64,000 bases of DNA, taken from Cylicocyclus nassatus (Eukaryota > Nematoda > Chromadorea > Rhabditida > Strongylidae). The notes beneath the pieces were generated by a model. That model worked only from the letters and a program-made list of their open reading frames with translations. It was not told the origin of the DNA and did no database searches. The stretch covers positions 74,975,600 through 75,039,599 of the forward strand of contig CATQJL010000223.1 of NCBI GenBank assembly GCA_958299035.1. The letters are read 5' to 3'. The first letter of the stretch is position 1. Each line of letters opens with the position of its first letter. Positions 45,382 through 58,106 of this stretch are shown here, one piece after another. Position numbers and translations under genes: made by a program.

Positions 45382-46820
45382 CCTTTTTGTATAAGTGCTT
45401 TATGCTCCTGTGGGCGCAAAGACCCAGTCAAATCCGTCGTTACGATCTTTTAGATGACCTATACACGTATGGCGTGATGACATTTGTTTTAGCTGGCGGG
45501 GAAGATTCTTCTTTCCCGCGCTATTGATCCCTGCAAAGCCTACAGTCAGGAATTTTGCAGATCAAAAGAGCGCTTTGCGGTACCGGCAACGCTTGCGCGT
45601 ATCAAGCGCACATTCCTCCGGACTTTTGCGTCCCTCATGGCCATTTTCTATGCGTAATTGTTGCCGACAACGCAAGGGCGCGGGCTAACATTTATAGACT
45701 TTATAGACTTATAGATGTCAATCGCATGCTCCCTTTTCCGCAAACATTCGCCACGTCAAAGCTTCGCGCCGTGTTCACGCGCGTACACTTGGACATTCAA
45801 ATTGGCCTTATCGATTGGAGGTCAGTGCGCAAAGCCCTCGCGTTGCGCATGCGCCGCGGAGGGAGTACGTAATTGACACAGACTGTAGCTATTGGGGCGG
45901 GGTTAGGGTAGCAGATAAAGCATTCTAGCGTTAATTTCTTTCAAAAATTCTTCTTAACATAATGATAATTATTTTTTGAAGCGCCAAACTGCTTTCATTA
46001 CCGGAATTAGTCTGAGACCAACTTGAGAAGCATGAAATAAATTTGACTACGAAAAAGTTCCATTCTCTGCCAAGTAGATACGTTACTATTCAAACCAATT
46101 GCAGGTGGTCATTCAAACTGCTTTCTTCATTCTATTAAACCACAGACTCTCAGGAAAGAAAACGTTCATTGCTTTTCTCAGGAAAAAAAAAGACGTTCTT
46201 CATTTGAAGCAAAAGAGAAGGGTGGGGGATTAGAGAGTGAGGGAGGCTGAAAAAGAGGAAGGTTTCTCAGCATTCTGTGACCCAATGAGCATCCAGTGGT
46301 TGTCGTTATTCTGCTAGGTTATTCATATACTTTCAATTTTGATTTCTCAAATAAAATTACGTGCTAAAAACTATTTTTTTGTTCGTTGCTCTTCTCCTAA
46401 GATTATCTTACTTCCATTTCTAGAGAACTCGGACTGACATTTATGAACAGGATTATTATTATCTTTCACAAACAATTCACAAACTCTAATTTTCGAGGCT
46501 AATTTCCATGCAAAACTACTCCCAATTACATGGAAGTTCTTATTTTCATCGCATTTAATTGATTCGCTGCTGTTTCTTACTTGCATAGTTTTTACATGAA
46601 GTGAGTGCTTGAGGCGACGGTTGAAGATTATCAGGCGAGGGCGTGAGAGCATTTACGTCTGGCAATGTGAGGCTCATCTCACAGACAAACTTGCTCCAAG
46701 GATTTCAATCCTGAAAAGAAGTTTTGTGTGTGAAAGGCGTTGTTGCAACATTTAAAGAAAAAGAAGTTCTCCCAAAGCGACTTTTTCGTTCCTTTAGCTT
46801 TCAGCTTAACTGAACCTACC
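45382..46820. other. Gene-free stretch
   Basis: Holds a somewhat GC-richer 330-bp block (45540-45870) with an open frame of 105 codons. That frame has no recognised motif or splice signals. The remainder is AT-rich. Nothing supported. Confidence 0.35.
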
Positions 46821-46991
46821 CTTTGATTTAACTGGCTTGGCGTCTGGATGTCGAGGCCTTGTGACCTGACTGAGGCTAGGTAATGATCAGGGAGCACGCG
46901 CATGGGCGAGACGCAGACTGCGTCGCGGGCGCGCGACCTTTTTTAGGTCGCAAAACCCCGCCTTCCAGACGCCAAGCCAGTTGAATTAAAG
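46821..46991. mobile_element. MITE, family E copy 1
   Basis: CTTTGATTTAACTGGCTTGG and, inverted, CTTTAATTCAACTGGCTTGG are the ends; GGCGTCTGGA and the central GCAGACTGCGTCGCGGGCGC are shared with a second copy at 55507-55676. Length 171 bp. Confidence 0.85.
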
Positions 46992-48380
46992 ATTACGTTA
47001 CTCATTATCAGTATAAAACTCGGTAACCTCGCAAAATTGTAAAGCACAGAAACAAAGTCGCAAGTCAATAAAAACTAATACAATTTACTACCTATCAGGG
47101 GGAAGGGTGGTGGCAAAATCATTAGAAGTAGTCTTAGTCATGATACTATGCAAGTGACTTTTTCTAATGTAAACATTTGATAATTCTGAAATTTTCGAAA
47201 TTCCAAGCTAGCTTCATAGAAATTCCTTTACATGGGTGGTTAGATTGAATAAAAAAAGGCCACTGCGGTCGCTTTTGATTATAGGCCTTAATTTCATGAT
47301 TATAAGCCCATATGAATCCAAAAAGATTCCTAAAATTCTTCGGAACAACTAGTTTTGTTGCGCGTCCAATCACCTTTTAATCTCGAAAAATTTCTATGAC
47401 TCCATTGTTATAGCCTTATTACAAATATCTGCATACTTGTGGCGATAACTCCGATAACTTTTTTTGGCGAGGGGGGGGGGGGGAGAGTTTTTTCTAAGTG
47501 AAGGAGCGTGGCTAATTTCACGCCCTTCGAAAGATTTTTTGGAGTGTTCAATTTGCTGGCCTGCATATAAATCCCCCCCCCCCCTCAGTCCGCCACAGCA
47601 GAGAAAACAAAAATGTCTTCTTGATGAGATAAAGAAGTGCGAAAACAGGATAGCAAATGGCGTTTACTCTCAAAATATTTTAGAATGCTTTTAAATCAAG
47701 ACCGGATGTAATATTTTATTGAAGGAGCAAAAAAAAGTAATTCTGTTGATATTCAATTTTTAACACAATCCGCTACTCTAATCATCACTTGTAAGCGCCT
47801 GACCACAGAACTCTCAATTTGAGCTCTTGAACTTCCGTTTGAACTTCTGGTTTCCACCACATCTGCTTTGGAAAAAAGTGTAGATTTTACAGTCCTCATG
47901 AACATCACGAGTGAGCACGTGCCAATGATTTTGAAAATTTCTAGAATGTGGTGAGAAGCCAGTCCAGTGTTGCTGTAAAGTTAAACAGTCAGTAGTAGCC
48001 GTTATTCCATATCAATGTTGCTATACTGCAAATAAATGGAAGATGAGCTTCAAACTTTCTTTGTGAAAAGAGTAAAGCTCTACACGATTTTCTGTATCAG
48101 CGTCGGCTGATACCAGTGTGAGTTCGAAAAAAATTTAAAAAATTCGGCTTCGACTATCTTGAGAAAGAATACTTGTGACTCGAGAAATATGACCAGGACT
48201 CGGATTCTCACGAAATTTTATAGTTATATCTGGTGTTAAGAAACTGAATCATTTTTGTGTTGTCACAATGCTAACGTTAGGGTAACATTTTTCACAGAAA
48301 TGAAATGGCTATAAAAATTTTCAGACTACAAAGTATCTAAACAGACAATTCAACAGTTCGCAGGACAAGTTAAATTTGCA
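46992..48380. other. Gene-free stretch with a G-run/C-run pair
   Basis: A G14-type run at about 47470 and a C-run at about 47570 face each other inside TGGCGAGGGGG...CCCCCTCAGTCCGCCA, recalling the nested MITE ends at 16529-16848. No gene was recognised. Confidence 0.4.
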
Positions 48381-48790
48381 GCGGTTCCGCAGGACTTTGT
48401 TTGCTATTACGTGGAAACCTTGAATATGGGAACTTCCGCAGGATTTTCACATCAGACTGGTTTGACTGGAACTTCCGCAGCACTTTTTTTGCAAAACGCT
48501 GCGGAAATTCCAAAAATGCCAGCGGTTCACGAGCACTTTAGCCTGCCGGTACTTCCACAGGATTTTCAAGGTGTTGTCTCTTACGATGTTGTCTCGCCAA
48601 CAAATAGAGTGCATTTTTGGAAATGTCATCCTTAGTGCAGAGGTTAATGAGTGAGTCACGCAGTTAATAGGGTAAGGTTCAAATCTCGCATAGATATTTT
48701 TTTGGTGTTGTGGTCCGCATTTTTCGGAACTTCCGCAGGTTAACCGCCGGAAATTTTTCGAGCGTTTTGCGGAAGTTCCGGTCAGTCGTC
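48381..48790. repeat. GGAACTTCCGCAGGATTTT motif cluster
   Basis: Variants of GGAACTTCCGCAGGATTTT occur at about 48381, 48429, 48467, 48546 and 48725, and in inverse at about 48499 and 48769. The block also contains a tRNA B-box-like GGTTCAAATCTC at about 48677. It is a degenerate interspersed repeat and the parent element was not identified. Confidence 0.6.
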
Positions 48791-51700
48791 TGAGTAGATA
48801 GACCTACTCCTTTGAATATGGTTTGATAATATTCTTATTTCAAGCTTCGCTTACACCACAGTTCTATATAATGTACGGATAAACCTCTGGTAATGAAATC
48901 TCTTGGTTTTTCCTCATTACCTTCTTTTTTAAAGAGAACTATGAAAATGTTTCTACGAAAAAGAAAACTCTGAGCGCACTACCTCTTGAATCATGTTCAG
49001 TGTTAGAAGAAGGTACTGAGAATTTTCACTCGAAAAAAGTTGTTGCTTTTTAGAACTAGCTCAGAATTTTTGAATGGCATTTGAAAAAAGTTACAAAGGT
49101 ACCTCGAGTTTTACGATCGTTTCTTCAACTTTCTGACAAACATCAACCGAATGAATGGCTAACAACTATGTGAGAGCTTAAAGAATACTAAAGTTTAGGT
49201 TTTATTATACCAATCTTGAGATCAATTTCTTTGAAGGAAATGATTGGGGTCTAAAGTGGAAAAAAATTTTTTTCCAGTAGTTAGCTCAGTCATAGGACAC
49301 GCTTTTACACTGTTTCGTAGCCATATTTTGTGCTCATTTTTTTCTCTCCTCAGAGAAATCTTTCGCACGCTCGAACGCATTCCATTAGTATTTTTCTATT
49401 GGAAAAAAGGTCAAGCTTTTGTTGCTCTCCTTTCTGCAGCTATTCCCTTTCCTCAACTGTGAGAACTTCTCTTCATTCCGCACAGAATGAGTTCCAAATT
49501 TTTTTTTAGAAAAGTGATGGACGTATTGAAATTTATCAGTTACGCCAGAGCTTTTCAAAGCTTTCACTCAAGCTCGACACTCTTCATTTTTCTAGGTAAA
49601 AACTCCTAGCCAAATTGTTTCTATGGTTTTTGCTCTCCCTTTGGGACCAAAAGCAACAGCGCAAGCGTTATGTCATGAATTTTGTTTGAATAACTTAAAA
49701 TATTGCTGACTAAGCCACTAAGCCCATGGAGTTTATGACGATATTGCTTGAATGCATTTTTCAGCTGCTAAAAAGAGTGAATTTACTCTTCTAGTTACAT
49801 TGCGTCATTACTACCCCAAAACTTGCTTTGCTGATATTGGGAGATTTGAAAAAAAAAACTCGGAAAATGGTGAATAAGCCTTTATTTTACTTCTAGCATC
49901 AATTGTAACTTTCCCTAATTCAATCAAAGTCCTGCACACTTTGAGATTGCATCACGAAAATAATAAAAGTCTACATGAACATAATAATTTATCTACTAGA
50001 TCAAAAATAATCACAGAAAATTTCGAGAAACTTTCCCGGTCAGAATACCTATAATATAATTGAACAGAAGTTATCCGTTAAGCTGCTTACGTTTCAGTTT
50101 GCTAGGCAGCTCTACATTTAATCACTTGACCGATTCATCCACTTCTTCCGCTTCGTTATTGACCATACAATGGACTGTCCAATAGCGAAGCGGATGTCCA
50201 TTATCCATTTCTTCCACTTCCCTATTGGTCAGTTCACTGAATTGACCAGTAAGTAGATGAAAAAGATCAAGTGGATCAACTGGATTGAGTATAACGCGTG
50301 CCTCCATCTACTCCAGTTTTCAGTAAGTAAATGGCTTCGTAAATTCTCAATTTTTCAAGTAGAGTTCAAAATTCAAGGTGTCTAAAGCTAGAAATTTGTC
50401 GAATTTTTTTGAGGTAGCTGTATATAATGACACTTAGATCATTATCACTAAATAACTAGTTTTTTCCCATTCATACCTCCAAATGTAAAAAAAAGATTGC
50501 TCACATCTATTACTTTAATAAACTGAAATTAAATTCACCAAGAAAATGTTCCTTCAGCATTTTATGCACCTCTGGAATGCCGCGTCCACCCGCGCCACCT
50601 GCGCTAGGTGCTTGTGATTTTTCTCGATGTGTTTTGCTGTCGAGGAAATTGCTTCGAGCGCCACGCTTTCTCGATCATCTCCGCCCCGTGTGAACAGCCC
50701 CCTCTCCCTCACAATTGATTGCTCGTCTTCGAATCATGTTGGATCATCCTCTTAAAAGTTCGACAAATCCTCTCATATGAGCTTTACCAGGAAAAATTTC
50801 GAAATTTGGCGTTGCTACTCTGGAAATTTCATGTTTTCTGTTTTCATATGCAAAAATATCAGAGAATAGGTTATGTACTATATTTTGCTGCACAAAAATG
50901 TCGCTTAACCCCTTCTTCAGGGTAAAAATAGGACAAACATTTTCTAGGTAATTTGATCAGATTTTTGGAGTAGGCAGTTGTCAAGTCGTGGGAGCAAAAC
51001 AAGTGACATTTGTCATTGCCATCCACCCACCTTCCGAATCCATCCTCTAGAAATCTTCATTGCTCAGGATTTCTTTCATTCCCAGTCGTTTCAGGCATAG
51101 AGCCTTTTGTTCGCTCTTAATTCCGTCAGATTCTCCTCTTCCAATAGAATCGTTAAGATTGGAAATTAGTGCATTTTCGAATTTTTGTTGGTTATTTTAT
51201 GACAAGCATATGCGTTCGCTTCAAACCCCTATTTTCCAGACTCCGAAAACACAAGAATGGAAAAATTACTAATTCTTCTCAACCTTTCTCGAAATTTGAG
51301 AGAAAACCAACCATGGAGACAATTTTGTGAAATATTTTCTACAAAGTTTGCAAGAGCTTCATAAAAATAATACATATTTTACTCCTGTTCGTAAAGATTA
51401 GAAGGGTGTTATTCTATAGTTTGATCTCTAGCGGTACAAACTTTTGTTTCAGGATATTGGGGAGGAAGGGGGGGGGGGGGGAAGCAATGGAGAATGATCA
51501 TTCACGGAAGATTGTAATCTTTCAGGAAGTTTGTGGCCATTACTTTTTGAGCTTACCATCCTAAAAAAGCTTATATTTTATTTAGCTCATATTTTTGTAG
51601 ATATGTTCTTTCTTTTTGATCCTGTTTTTACAAATTCAATAATTTTCGTTATTTTTTGAGTGAAAACCATTGTTTACACTTGGTTACAGTGGTAATCACT

Positions 51701-54568
51701 GTTGAGAAAAGGAGGGGGAGGGGGGGGGGGGGAAGAGGCGCATTCATCCTCGACCCCGCACTGCTTAGTTTTTTGATCTACTAGACCTTTCTAACTGATC
51801 AACCTCATTCACAAGGTTTTTTCCTTCATACTTCTCTACTTCTTCCATCATTCTCATCCTATCACATTGAGCTAGATTTCCTGTAGCTCGTATTACGTCT
51901 CGACTCACCAAGACGATCCAATAAACGATCATATCATACCTATAAATCCGAAGATAATAGGAAGTCATTTATCTATCAAAGTTCTTTGACATTCGGCTGA
52001 AGAAGTATTCACGGAACGGCACATGCGTTCGGAAGAATGAAGCGCGAGAATTTCCTTTTTCTATGTGGCTTCTGTAGCAAAATTGAAATTTACTGTAAAA
52101 TAACGTTTCTGTAAATCTGGAACATCTTCTGAACTTAAGTTCTAATAATCTTTCATTAAACACGATAAATTATGATCCGCTTACAGATTCGTGTGGAGGC
52201 GGTTTGCGAACTTCTCTGATCTCAAGGATTTGCCTTACGAGAGAATACGAAGTACAAGGCTATAGCGCGCAAACTTAAAAATGTTATCAAATTCAGGGAA
52301 GTCCGCAACCGCGTCAACACGAATCTGAGAGTCTATGATACATATTAAATTTAAGTCAAACCGAATTTGAAATTAATGAAACCGAATCACTTTGTTTAAG
52401 GCTACGTTGAGAATTTGTTTGCGCATTTTGTGTATTTCTTCGTTAGCAAACTGTTACTTGCATACGTTGTAGCTACCGTAATCATACCGTAATATTTACA
52501 TCCCGCAATTTATTGAGAGAGCTATGGGTATGAGTATTGTGGTGTCTTGATTCGAATAAGGCGAATTACAAAACAAAAATTGCAAAAGTTTTAATTTAAA
52601 ACTACCCAAGTATTTGTTGAAAAAAAAAAGAAATTTCAAGATTCAGACAATTTTCTGGCTGAAGATTTGCTTTCAGCAGAGGAAAAATTTTCGTGTAGAT
52701 TTTAGGCAAATGAAAAATTCCTTGTGAACTAATATTGACAGAAGTGTCCTGTTTCAACTACTGCTGAAAACTAAGCTTGAGAAGTGGGTGTTGATTTGCT
52801 CGTTGGGAACTATGAGTTCTATGAATTGCGTTATTTGGCAGCAATAATGAACAGAGTATCTAACATATAAAAAATCGTTGACTCAATTTAAATCTAACAT
52901 ATAAAAAATCGTTGACTCAATTTAAAAATCGGCAAATAGCGGGAAACCGCGTGGCGGTCCCGAAGTTCCAAATAGTACCTTTAGATTACTGGTTCACTAG
53001 TCGTGATAAAGAATGCAACGATGAGCAGCGTGCGGGCTCGCTACGACTTAGATTGGCCAATCACAGGCCAGATATGCGCATGAGCGACTATTGGCTATCT
53101 CACCGCTCGCGCCACCCCATTCAGCAATAATAAGGTAAAAACGAATGCGGCTTTTCTGCGAAGCACAATTCTCGAGCGTACAGAATGTCCATGATAATCC
53201 CGAATCAAGAATATGAAGCGCAATTTTAAAACAATTTTTGACATTTTCCGTAGTTGTTAAACAAATGCGTGAAACAGAGTATACCACATATAGTTTTACC
53301 TTTGCTAACTATGATCTCTCCTGCTAATCCAAATTTTTGCCAGCTGCAAAAGCGGAAGTTGTGTCTCAAAACTCTCTCGTTAGCACCACTGCTTCCACTT
53401 TCTCGACCTCTTCAGACGCACTCATACGCATTTTTGAAGTTTGCCATTCGCAACATTCACTACGCACATGTTTGTTTTTGTGGATTTTCCGCTTTGCTTA
53501 GAATCAATACTCATAATAGTGAAAATTGGTGAGAATAATATTTTGAATTTTTTTCAAGGCTATAGTTGTTGAAAAATGAGACTAGAGAATTTATTAGCGG
53601 CATTAGAGCATTTCTTATTTTAGTGAATAACAGAAAAAGTCTTTTCTCATGATTTTGGTGCTAATTGGATGTCTACAAAGCTCCTTATCCACTCCCCATT
53701 TACTTATTGGTTTTTTCGAATATGTTTTTGAATTTTGCGTTTGGTTTCAAGGCATATGTGCATTCAAAAAATATTTGCATAACCTCTAGAGAAAGGCGAC
53801 AGATTTTCATTACTTCCTCAGCTCCATTTTTTACATTGGAAGGCAATTTTAATCTTATTATAAAAAACAAGTACAAATAAAAGCACAAAATATTCAAACG
53901 GAGCTATCACAATTTGTAAAATATAATAGTTGCGAATGAAATAAAATATGCAGAATTCGTTTCTGCTGTCTACAATGGCTTTTTGGAGACATACTACTCG
54001 TCTTGAATCATAGCTAAATATTCTTGTTTATATTTTTGAAAAACCATCGTAAAGATACACATATACATGCAAAGCGAGGTAAAAGTGCTTTTTCTTCTCT
54101 TCTTCCATCTTTGAGAGCTCTTCAAAATGGTAGACTAAATGTAGCGTGAGAAAATGTGCTTTGCTTTTTACCATTTCTCACGTTCGATGTTTTAGCCATA
54201 TTTGGCCATCAAATGCAGTATGATCGTTTTAATGAATGTCTTTATGAGTTAGCTAGCTTAAAATGGAATTATTCCTTGTACTCGCAAGCTATTTATCGCT
54301 GCGTAAATAACATCAAAAATTCTGTAAATCTGTGAATTTCACAAAAAGCTCAAACATCCAATTTGACTGGTTTTCTTAAGTGGTTTCATTTGCATTCAAA
54401 CAATCTCAGATGGACACTTCAATATCAAACCTGCTACCCTACTCCAAAAAATGGCCATCAGGCCTTAAATCAAATTCTTCCATGGTGTAAAAGTCCAAGA
54501 ATCGCCCCTGAAACGCCACTTTGTGTTTGATTGGAACGCGCTTTTATTTATAGGATAAAGCTATCATA
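48791..54568. other. Long gene-free region
   Basis: No coding gene is supported in 5.8 kb. It contains a hairpin around 50146-50193 (TCCGCTTCGTTATTG / CAATAGCGAAGCGGA), G-runs at about 51468 and 51720, and a 34-bp tandem duplication at 52861-52928. A GC-richer patch of unknown nature lies at 52930-53110. ORFs at 51765-51968 and 53254-53532 lack recognisable features. Confidence 0.4.
52861..52928. repeat. 34-bp tandem duplication
   Basis: The unit TAACATATAAAAAATCGTTG plus ACTCAATTTAAA and two or so more bases occurs twice in tandem with near identity. Confidence 0.9.
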
Positions 54569-55218
54569 CAAGGTGTCCCAAAAGTAAGTAAACACTTTCC
54601 AATCGTCAATATCTCTCTTCCTAATGGGTCTTTTTTCTGCCAGTCAATCACCATTCTGTAGAGGAGGCTTCAGCTTAGATTTACAGTATCGATCGAATCA
54701 ACGATCTCCCTTCGTTACTGTAGGATTACGGTAAGAATTTCCAGCATGTGGAACCATTGTGAAATATGTCATCCGACAAAATTTTTTTCAAAAAATTCGA
54801 AAAATTGTGAACTAGGGTTTTTGTGCACGCTGATTCCACTACATAACTTTTTGAAGTGTTTTCAGCTTTTTGATGGTGCAATCACATTTCTGACAAATAC
54901 TGGGAATTTGGTTGTTACGGTTCACCTGGGATAATTTTAAAAAGAAGCATCACAGTAAAGTGGAAATTTTATAGTCGAAATCAGCAGCTTCCATTTCCAC
55001 AGTGCAGGAGTTTTTGGCTAGTTTGGTTTTGTTCTGAAGCAGGATACGGCTTCCAATGGCCTAAAATCCTTGCCGAACGAAGACAGATCGGTTATTCGCT
55101 CGATACTGCGCTAAGTTGAAGCCTCCTCTACATAATGATGCTTAAATGGCGGAAAAAGACACAACAAAAGAGAGATATTAACGATTGATGAGAGTGTACT
55201 TACTTTTGGGACACCCTA
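54569..55218. mobile_element. 650-bp mariner-type MITE (GGTGTCCCAAAAGTAAGTA)
   Basis: Left CAAGGTGTCCCAAAAGTAAG and right, inverted, TAGGGTGTCCCAAAAGTAAG are the ends, flanked by TA on both sides. A second inverse pair, GTAGAGGAGGCTTCAGCTTA versus its complement, lies further in. The interior frame at 54746-54934 has no transposase motif. Confidence 0.85.
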
Positions 55219-55506
55219 TAAAGTATATTTGGGAATCTGGCACAGTTCCGAATTCTAAAAGAGGAAACATGAGTTTTGAAGCAATTGCGTTAATGTATGG
55301 GGAAGTTCTCCTATGATTAAGGTCTAGATCTAGGAAAATATGTAATTGCAGTGAAGCGAAAATATCGGATGCTCATCTACTCCGTTGACACAAATCTTAT
55401 TATCTTCTTTTTCAGAACTTATTTTATTATGTTCTTTTCAGAAAATTTTTTAGCCTGTTCACTTGGCGTTCTTGTTCTGTACACCAAGTAAGAAGGCGTA
55501 TATATT
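55219..55506. other. Spacer
   Basis: Nothing recognised. Confidence 0.3.
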
Positions 55507-55676
55507 CTTTAATCAACTGGCTTGGCGGGTGGAAGGCGGGGCTTCGCGATCTAATTTGGCTAGGGGATGGTCAGAGAGCACACTTGCGAGAGAAACACAG
55601 ACTGCGTAGCGGGCGCAAGGGGTCTTAATTAGGTCACAAAGCCCCGCCTTCCGCCGCCATGCCAGTTAAATCAAAG
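55507..55676. mobile_element. MITE, family E copy 2
   Basis: Same family as 46821-46991: CTTTAATCAACTGGCTTGGC at the left, its inverse CCAGTTAAATCAAAG at the right, and the shared centre CACAGACTGCGTAGCGGGCGC. Length 170 bp, same orientation as copy 1. Confidence 0.85.
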
Positions 55677-56490
55677 GTTACAACTTTCGCTCATTTTGAT
55701 TATGATCATCTCCAAAGTCTTTCTTTTTCCTTTTCAATCTTTTCTGCCTTTAGTTTTATTGAGGCCAAAAAAGCTGTGCTGCCAAAGACCAAAATTCCAA
55801 AGTAAAGAGGAAGTGCTGTAAAAGTAAGTTATGCTTGAGTAATTTTACTGAAAGGGAGAAAATTCGTCATGGTTGAGCAGGCAGTCTGAAAGGCAGCCCC
55901 GGCTTTTCTTGGAACAATTGACGCTCAGACATGCAACAAGTGCTATCTTTACAATGCAAATCTGGCTTAGAACTTTATCAACACCTTCTCGAATTTCACG
56001 CTTTCCCGCTCCCGCTCCTCCCCCTTCTCTTCCCCCTGCCCTGTTAATTTTATTCTTGCTAGTTCAAAAGAGAGATCCCGCTTTCAAAGCATTTCTTCCA
56101 AATCATCATTACATATTCTTATTTTTAGCTTATATACTGCAAAACGATTTAAAACGGCATAATTTGTTCAAAAATTTGTTCATTTTAACCTCCTCAAAGA
56201 ACAACAACTGTTTCAACTGCAATAACTTGACTTGATTTCTTCCGGCAAGTTACATTATACCCCCGCACAGCTGTTGTGTTCTCACAATTGTCAGTTCTTT
56301 AAGCACTTTTCAAAACTTCTGTCAGGAGAAAGCATTCCATCGCTGAGTGAATAAAAAATTCTTTGTTGGACTTTGTGACAATAGCAAATTTTCTACATGA
56401 CAAGCTCCACCTTCTCCTCCATTCTTCTCATCAGTCATTTATTCATGTCTTCCTGGATCTTCACGGCAAGTATAGCTAGCGTAGGTATCG
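55677..56490. other. Gene-free stretch
   Basis: The 120-codon plus ORF at 55873-56235 is rich in P, S and F without a recognised domain. No splice-supported gene. Confidence 0.35.
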
Positions 56491-56750
56491 TCGAGCCATT
56501 TGTAACTTAATATGCGAATTGCACACAAGACGCGCTATATGACGACTTGAATGCTAGAATTTGCTCATATCCAGTCACTTATCCTTATATCTTATTTCAT
56601 TTTATTTGATTGAATATATACCAATAAGTAGTGCACATTTTCAGAGTTTATCACGCTATAAAAGGCACTACTGAGGAGTTACTAGTAAATGTGTCGCCAC
56701 TTGCGGAGCATAATGTGCAGGTTCACACATTAAATTACAGATGACTTGAG
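56491..56750. mobile_element. MITE, family B copy 2
   Basis: TCGAGCCATTTGTAACTTAA at the left and, inverted, CTCAAGTCATCTGTAATTTA at the right match the ends of 15771-16032. The sequences AATATGCG, GCACAC and TTGCTCAT also recur in the same order. Confidence 0.8.
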
Positions 56751-57390
56751 CATAGTCTCATATGTTTTCTTGTCATTGGGAGGTTCATAAGCTCTCAAAC
56801 GTACCAGTTTTTGCTTTCATAAAAATCGTCTTTTCTGTTATCGTTTTTTTTTTCACTTTTCGAGATTTCAAATGTTCATTAGTTTCTTGTACTCCACCAT
56901 CGCTTGCGGTCGTAGAATTCTATTTTTGGCATTTTCAGAATTTCAAACGTTTCTGAAGCAAGAATCAACAAATTGCTGCAGAGATAAACAAGAGTGGGCG
57001 ACCGCATCGGAAGGAGGTATGAGCACTTTTCGGATTGTCGAAGACAGTTTGTGTAAAGAGCATAAGAAAACTTCTACTTGTTGCTGTAAATAGATTTGCC
57101 CAACACAATACCGTTCTAACTATGAGAAACCAGATTTTTACTCAAATATTTTTTCAATGTGAAGTTTGAAAAAGGTGAATCTCGACCAGTCAATTCATAT
57201 CTAAAGAAGTGTGGTTGCATACACTGCACACATTGCGCGTTCTCATCCTGGATTTCGCCGCGTTTTGCAAGTATATCCTAAAATCATCATTAGAATTCAG
57301 AACAAATTCAAACTCGTTCAGTGCCTAAAAAAGCATAAATCAAGGAGACGCTCAACCAAATATTGAGGAATTGCTTCTTCATGGCCGACT
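56751..57390. other. Gene-free stretch
   Basis: No supported gene. Confidence 0.35.
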
Positions 57391-57567
57391 CTCAGCCAAT
57401 CGCAAATGACTTTCGGGGTAAACTGAACTTCTAAAACTTTCGGGGAGACACTTCTATTGAACCTGCCAGGTAGGGCGGAGCCCACCCACAAAGCCCAATA
57501 GGAGCGTCCGCTCCGGAAGTTTCAGAAGTTTAGTTTTTTACCCGTAAGTCATTTGCGATTGTCTGAG
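57391..57567. mobile_element. MITE, family A copy 2
   Basis: Inverse-orientation copy of 6269-6451. Ends CTCAGCCAATCGCAAATGAC and, inverted, CTCAGACAATCGCAAATGAC. The inner GAACTTCTAAAACTTTCGGG and GCGGACGCTCCTA-type blocks are shared. Confidence 0.85.
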
Positions 57568-58106
57568 CTCAAGATGAGACGCCTAGTGGGTGCCGCGTGT
57601 GCATTTGCACATATAAAGATGTAGCGACCAGTGACTCTTAATGTTTCGGTATATATAGTACTGTCAGATCATATGATAGAAGGTCAAAAACCTTTGATTC
57701 TCACCAGCACTTTGTTTAGCAGGCTGAGGATGCGCTTGCGCTTATGTTATAAAAATACTTTTCTCGCAAAATATGATTCTTATCACTATCATAATTACGC
57801 TAATACACCATATCAAGGTGTCAACTAAGCAGAAAGAATTAACTGCAGGCTACATGAGAAAGTCGGGTTTGCACTCAAAGTCCTGATAAGTTCAATCGAA
57901 TTGCATTTTTTAGAGTAATATTTACGAATTGTATCGTTCTGAAATCCTTGCGAACGCCTAAAAAAGCGTGAATGATGCAGCTGCTGCAGTAAGCCATGAT
58001 ATCTCACTACATGTATAAATGCTGTATTTTTGTCTTTTCCAGGGTAACCGCATTCTTGGAATGTTAATATCATATCCACATATTTTAGGCTACTTCCACC
58101 TACGCA
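57568..58106. other. molo-1 upstream region
   Basis: Upstream flank of molo-1, AT-rich. An ATTTTAG acceptor (58083-58089) lies 17 bases before the proposed ATG and may be a trans-splice site or the end of a 5'-UTR intron. Confidence 0.4.

Noticed and set aside
45555..45872. 105-codon ORF in a GC-richer block
   Set aside because: No domain, no splice sites and no neighbouring exons. GC content alone lengthens open frames.
48640..48715. Possible tRNA gene or SINE with GGTTCAAATCTC B box followed by a T-run
   Set aside because: The T-arm stem does not pair, no convincing A box or acceptor stem is present, and no anticodon arm can be drawn. At most a relic.
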